Below are positions 60,804-64,000 of a DNA stretch of 64,000 nt, in pieces; within the stretch, counting starts at the first letter, position 1; every line of letters starts with the position of its first letter. The stretch covers positions 248,001 to 312,000 of the forward strand of contig PABP01000021.1 of the NCBI GenBank assembly GCA_002699585.1, written 5' to 3'. The notes below the pieces were generated by a model. The model was given only the letters and a program-made list of their open reading frames with translations. It did not search any database and was not told the DNA's origin. Source of the stretch: Anaerolineaceae bacterium. Lineage in GTDB: Bacteria > Chloroflexota > Anaerolineae > Aggregatilineales > Phototrophicaceae. Position numbers and translations under genes: made by a program.

Positions 60804-62537
60804 ATGGTAAGCATGCACCTCGATACTTATACAATATCCGCCTTAGTTGATGAGTTCATGGACACCTTGGTTGGTGGTCGTATTCAGGACGTCATTGACG
60901 TGGACGCCACCGGCATCGGGCTTGAAATCTACAACCATCAACAAAGACGCTATCTTTATATCAGTGCGGATCGCCAAACGCCACGCATTCACATGGTAGC
61001 GGACAAACTGCGCCGGGGTATTCAGCGCCCGACCCAGATTGGCTTATTGCTCCGTCGTTATGCTGAGGGTGGCCGTCTCGTCCACATCAGCCAACCCAAA
61101 TGGGAGCGCATTATCCAGCTTGACATTGAAAAAGAAGATGCCGAAATTAGCATCATCGTTGAGCCAATGCCGCGCCGTAGTAACCTGATTGTCGTGCGCG
61201 ATGGTAAAATCATGGATTGCATGTATCGTGTGGGCGCTGACGAAAATCGCTATCGTGTTATCTTGCCGAATCATCCTTATGAACCGCCACCGCCATTTCA
61301 GGATCGCATCGATCCAACGCAGGCGACCCTTGCAGACATCGACAACATGCTAGAAACAGCCAAAAAAGGCTCAGATAAGCTTGTTAAGCTCCTGCCCCGT
61401 GCGCTGTATGGTTTTAGCCCTGTCCTGGCCAAAGAGGTCGTTTTTCGGGCATTTGGCGATTTAGATGTCACAGTTGAATCTGCGGAAAGCAGTGCTCTAC
61501 TGGACGCATTGCAGACGGTTGTGCAGCCTCTGAATGATCGTGAGTGGCAGCCTGGGATTGCCGAACAAGATGGCGTGACCGTTGCTTATAGCGTCTATCC
61601 GATGACATACCTAGACGGTTGGCATCCAGTCCACAGCATCAGCGAAGCCATGAATAGCTACTATGGTATCAATGAGGGGCCAGATGCTTACAACGAAGCC
61701 AAGAAGCCCGTCCAGGCAGCAATAGACGAAGGCAAGATTAAATATCGTGCCAAGTTGGAGTCGCTAGAGAGTGGCCTCAAAGACGATAGCGAGCGTGAAC
61801 AACTCCAGCAAAGTGGTGAGCTGATCCTGGCATATCAATATGGTATAGAACCGGGACAGACGGAACTTGTCGCCCAGTACGAAGTCGATGGGCCTGAATT
61901 GGTCATCAAGCTGGACCCCGAACTAACCCCATTGGAAAACGCCCAGCGTTACTTTGATCGCTATAATCGGGCTAAACGTGCACTTGATGCCGTGCCGGAA
62001 CTCATCGAGGAAGCCACACAGGATTTGCGCTATGTGGAGCAGCTTGAGAGTGACATCGATATGGCCGCCAGTTGGCCGGAAATTGATGATGTCATCCGCG
62101 AATTACGCAAGATGGGGTTAATCGACCGCGATAAGAAAATGCGGCAGATTGGCGGTGGCAATCGCACAGCGCCCATGCGCTTTACGCCCGATGGCTACGT
62201 AATTTGGTTGGGGCGTAACAGCCGCCAGAACGAAGAAGTGACCTTTAAGAAGGCGAATCCGCAGGACTTATGGCTGCATGCGCGTGATGTGGCCGGTGCC
62301 CACGTCGTCATCCGTGATGATGGACGGCGAATACCCGAAGAGCTGGTCGAGAAAGCAGCCTCAGTCGCGGCCTACTATAGTAAAGCGCGAGACGAAGCCA
62401 GTGTCATAGTCGATGTGACGCACATCAAATATGTAAAGGGCATCAAGGGTGCTGGGCCGGGTATGGTCACGTATCGCAATGAACGCACCGTCACAGTCAC
62501 CCCACAAAATGAGGAGGTTTTTGAAGATGGCTCGTAA
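60804..62537 (+). CDS. rqcH: NFACT-family ribosome quality control protein RqcH
   Basis: A 577-residue NFACT protein (formerly fibronectin-binding protein A). N-terminal NFACT-N domain (L-D-T-Y-T-I-S-A-L-V-D-E-F; R-R-S-N-L-I-V), helix-hairpin-helix middle, long coiled coil (about 345-440), and C-terminal NFACT-R domain with G-R-N-S-R-Q-N-E-E-V-T and D-L-W-L-H-A-R-D-V-A-G-A-H-V. RqcH binds stalled 50S subunits and adds alanine tails. ATG 60804 or ATG 60813 (M-H-L-D-T-Y) may be the start. Overlaps the PPK2 start by 11 bases. Confidence 0.92.
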   Translation: MVSMHLDTYTISALVDEFMDTLVGGRIQDVIDVDATGIGLEIYNHQQRRYLYISADRQTPRIHMVADKLRRGIQRPTQIGLLLRRYAEGGRLVHISQPKWERIIQLDIEKEDAEISIIVEPMPRRSNLIVVRDGKIMDCMYRVGADENRYRVILPNHPYEPPPPFQDRIDPTQATLADIDNMLETAKKGSDKLVKLLPRALYGFSPVLAKEVVFRAFGDLDVTVESAESSALLDALQTVVQPLNDREWQPGIAEQDGVTVAYSVYPMTYLDGWHPVHSISEAMNSYYGINEGPDAYNEAKKPVQAAIDEGKIKYRAKLESLESGLKDDSEREQLQQSGELILAYQYGIEPGQTELVAQYEVDGPELVIKLDPELTPLENAQRYFDRYNRAKRALDAVPELIEEATQDLRYVEQLESDIDMAASWPEIDDVIRELRKMGLIDRDKKMRQIGGGNRTAPMRFTPDGYVIWLGRNSRQNEEVTFKKANPQDLWLHARDVAGAHVVIRDDGRRIPEELVEKAASVAAYYSKARDEASVIVDVTHIKYVKGIKGAGPGMVTYRNERTVTVTPQNEEVFEDGS

Positions 62538-63348
62538 AAATCAAGATATTGATGTATTGACTCCCAAACCGCTCAGTACCGTAAACCTGTCGGATTATGC
62601 CACGCGCTATGAAGGCGACATGGATAAGAAGACAGCTAAGGCGCTGGAACAGCAGTATGAGGAACGCCTGTTTACGCTCCAGGAAATGCTCTATGCGCAG
62701 GGCAAAAAGGCCTTACTCATTGTTTTGCAAGCGATGGATGCGGGCGGCAAAGACAGCACGATTAAGCATGTCTTTGACTACGTTAATCCACAGGGTATTC
62801 ATGTGCATAGCTTCAAAGTACCCACTGCCGAGGAACTCGCCCACGATTTCTTGTGGCGTATCCACAAGCGCACCCCGGCGAAGGGTTATATCGGCATTTT
62901 CAATCGCAGCCATTACGAAGATGTCCTCGTTGTGCGCGTGAACAACCTTGTTCCCAAAGAGGTCTGGAAAGAGCGTTACGAACTCATCAACAATTTTGAG
63001 CGTATCCTGACTGAAAACGGCACACACATCCTCAAGTTCTATTTGCACCTGAGCAAAGAAGAACAGCGTGAGCGCTTTCAGGACCGGTTGGATCGACCAG
63101 AGAAGAATTGGAAGTTCTCTAAGGGAGATCTTGCTGTACGCGAACAGTGGGACGATTATATGCGCGCGTATGAGGATGTCCTGACTAAGTGCAATACGGA
63201 ATACGCGCCCTGGCATATTGTCCCAGCGGACCGTAAATGGTATCGCAACTACGTGATTACCAAGCGTATTGTCGAGGAATTGGAAAACATGGGACTGGCG
63301 TACCCTGAGCCAGAAGACAACCTGGATGATGTCGTCATCCCGGACTAG
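62527..63348 (+). CDS. Polyphosphate kinase 2 family nucleotide phosphotransferase
   Basis: A 273-residue PPK2 protein. Walker A D-A-G-G-K-D-S (residues 71-77), the lid and Walker B F-N-R-S-H-Y-E-D-V, and E-R-F-Q-D-R-L-D-R-P-E-K-N-W-K-F. It transfers phosphate between polyphosphate and nucleotides; the single-domain form with D-A-G-G-K fits the AMP/ADP-phosphorylating group, but the class is not certain. ATG 62527 has GAGGAGG nine bases upstream, and the frame upstream of it overlaps rqcH in another frame and is rejected. Confidence 0.92.
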   Translation: MARKNQDIDVLTPKPLSTVNLSDYATRYEGDMDKKTAKALEQQYEERLFTLQEMLYAQGKKALLIVLQAMDAGGKDSTIKHVFDYVNPQGIHVHSFKVPTAEELAHDFLWRIHKRTPAKGYIGIFNRSHYEDVLVVRVNNLVPKEVWKERYELINNFERILTENGTHILKFYLHLSKEEQRERFQDRLDRPEKNWKFSKGDLAVREQWDDYMRAYEDVLTKCNTEYAPWHIVPADRKWYRNYVITKRIVEELENMGLAYPEPEDNLDDVVIPD

Positions 63349-63374
63349 GAAAGTCTGGTCTCTGTTAGATAGCG

Positions 63375-64000
63375 TCAGCGCATGACGCGGCGTGCCGCAT
63401 CCAAAACATCGCTAACTGGGATGTTACGCACACACGGATGATACTCCGGCGGGTCGTCGCCCCAGTCAAGGATGCGGCAGGGGCGACAGCCAATATGACT
63501 GGTCAGCACCATCTGGCGATCACTGTCTCCCCAGGGCTTGAACTCAACAGGGTCGGCTGGACCGAATAGGCTTACAGTTGGGGCGTCAACTGCGGCTGCC
63601 AGATGCATGGGGCCGCTGTCTGCACCGAGTACGGCGCTGGCATGCTGGTAGAGAGCGGCCAATTGCCCCAGGCTGAGGTCCCCTGCGGCGGAAAACGCCG
63701 GGTAGCGCATATGGCTCTTGATGCTTGTGACAGTGGATTGTTCCGCCATTGTTCCCGTGAAGATCACAGCAAAATCGAATTGTTCGGTCAACGTGTCTGC
63801 GACTGCGGCCCACTTCTCGTCTTCCCACAATTTAGTCCAACTGCCGGAGCCGGGATGAACACACAGCAAACGTTTCTTACTAATCCCCACATGTTGTAGG
63901 TAACTAGCTGCGTAATCACGATCCTCGTCGGATGGCTCAAATGTATAGTGTATGTCCATTGGCGCTGCTGAATCTGCCCATGTGTCGACGAGCCGCATAT
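63375..64000 (-). CDS. Glycosyltransferase family 9 (heptosyltransferase-like), cut by right edge
   Basis: The C-terminal 208 residues or so of a GT9 enzyme, usually about 350 long, so the N-terminal domain is outside the window. Visible: C-V-H-P-G-S-G-S-W-T-K-L-W at the start of the donor domain and L-G-A-D-S-G-P-M-H-L-A-A-A with S-L-F-G-P-A-D-P, the sugar-nucleotide site. GT9 proteins transfer ADP-heptose or related sugars to cell-surface glycans. If this is a Chloroflexota cell without LPS, the acceptor would be another glycan. Two cysteines in C-R-P-C-R near the end are noteworthy. Confidence 0.88.
   Translation of the reverse strand, partial: MRLVDTWADSAAPMDIHYTFEPSDEDRDYAASYLQHVGISKKRLLCVHPGSGSWTKLWEDEKWAAVADTLTEQFDFAVIFTGTMAEQSTVTSIKSHMRYPAFSAAGDLSLGQLAALYQHASAVLGADSGPMHLAAAVDAPTVSLFGPADPVEFKPWGDSDRQMVLTSHIGCRPCRILDWGDDPPEYHPCVRNIPVSDVLDAARRVMR

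Noticed and set aside
1-64000. CRISPR array or insertion sequence
   Set aside because: No regularly spaced repeats, cas genes, transposases or terminal inverted repeats seen on reading either strand.

Overview
The window is a continuous, gene-dense bacterial chromosome segment (GC about 52-54 percent by eye) with no prophage, insertion sequence or CRISPR array. The protein styles, a T-box leader, a GAAC-N4-GTTC operator of the Bacillus LexA type, LytR-CpsA-Psr and dynamin-like proteins, and heme A synthesis genes in an otherwise ordinary housekeeping setting suggest an aerobic or facultative member of the Chloroflexota (Anaerolineae-like). This placement is inference; no rRNA or marker tree is available here.

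Layout. 1-7.5 kb: the 3' part of a YtcJ-type amidohydrolase, an M29 aminopeptidase, a GT-C membrane protein, uvrB with an SOS-like operator, two CAT-anticodon tRNAs, and lysA. 7.7-11.4 kb: two tandem bacterial dynamin-like GTPases, then an MgtC-type membrane protein and a histone-deacetylase-family hydrolase. 13-16 kb: a tiny gene, a candidate small RNA and a membrane glycosyltransferase pair. 16-28.4 kb: aspS, aquaporin, LCP protein, lipM, a degenerate tyrosine recombinase, an RlmI-type methyltransferase, ligA with an insertion, an SH3 membrane protein and polX.

28.5-47.8 kb is the centrepiece: an aromatic amino acid supercluster. A tryptophan T-box (specifier UGG) controls trpE-PGM-trpG-trpS-HNH-trpD-trpC-trpF-nudix-trpB-hydrolase-trpA, which holds all seven trp functions plus tryptophanyl-tRNA synthetase and five accessory genes, two of which have lost their family's nucleophile. 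A separate promoter and a short leader peptide with Tyr-Tyr-Tyr-Phe, followed by a perfect intrinsic terminator, precede aroH-aroF-aroA-orf-aroE-aroC-aroK-aroB. A third unit, aroQ, has its own promoter and a possible Trp/Tyr leader peptide overlapping a terminator. Together these encode all seven shikimate steps, chorismate mutase and the whole Trp branch; the prephenate steps to Phe and Tyr are absent.

47.9-64 kb: a glutamine synthetase, aspartokinase, RicT/PSP1 protein, PIG-L deacetylase, M20 amidohydrolase, purA coupled to a metal/cobalamin receptor protein and a soluble histidine kinase, ctaA-ctaB-cytochrome c (heme A and respiration), RqcH, PPK2 and, cut by the right edge, a GT9 glycosyltransferase.
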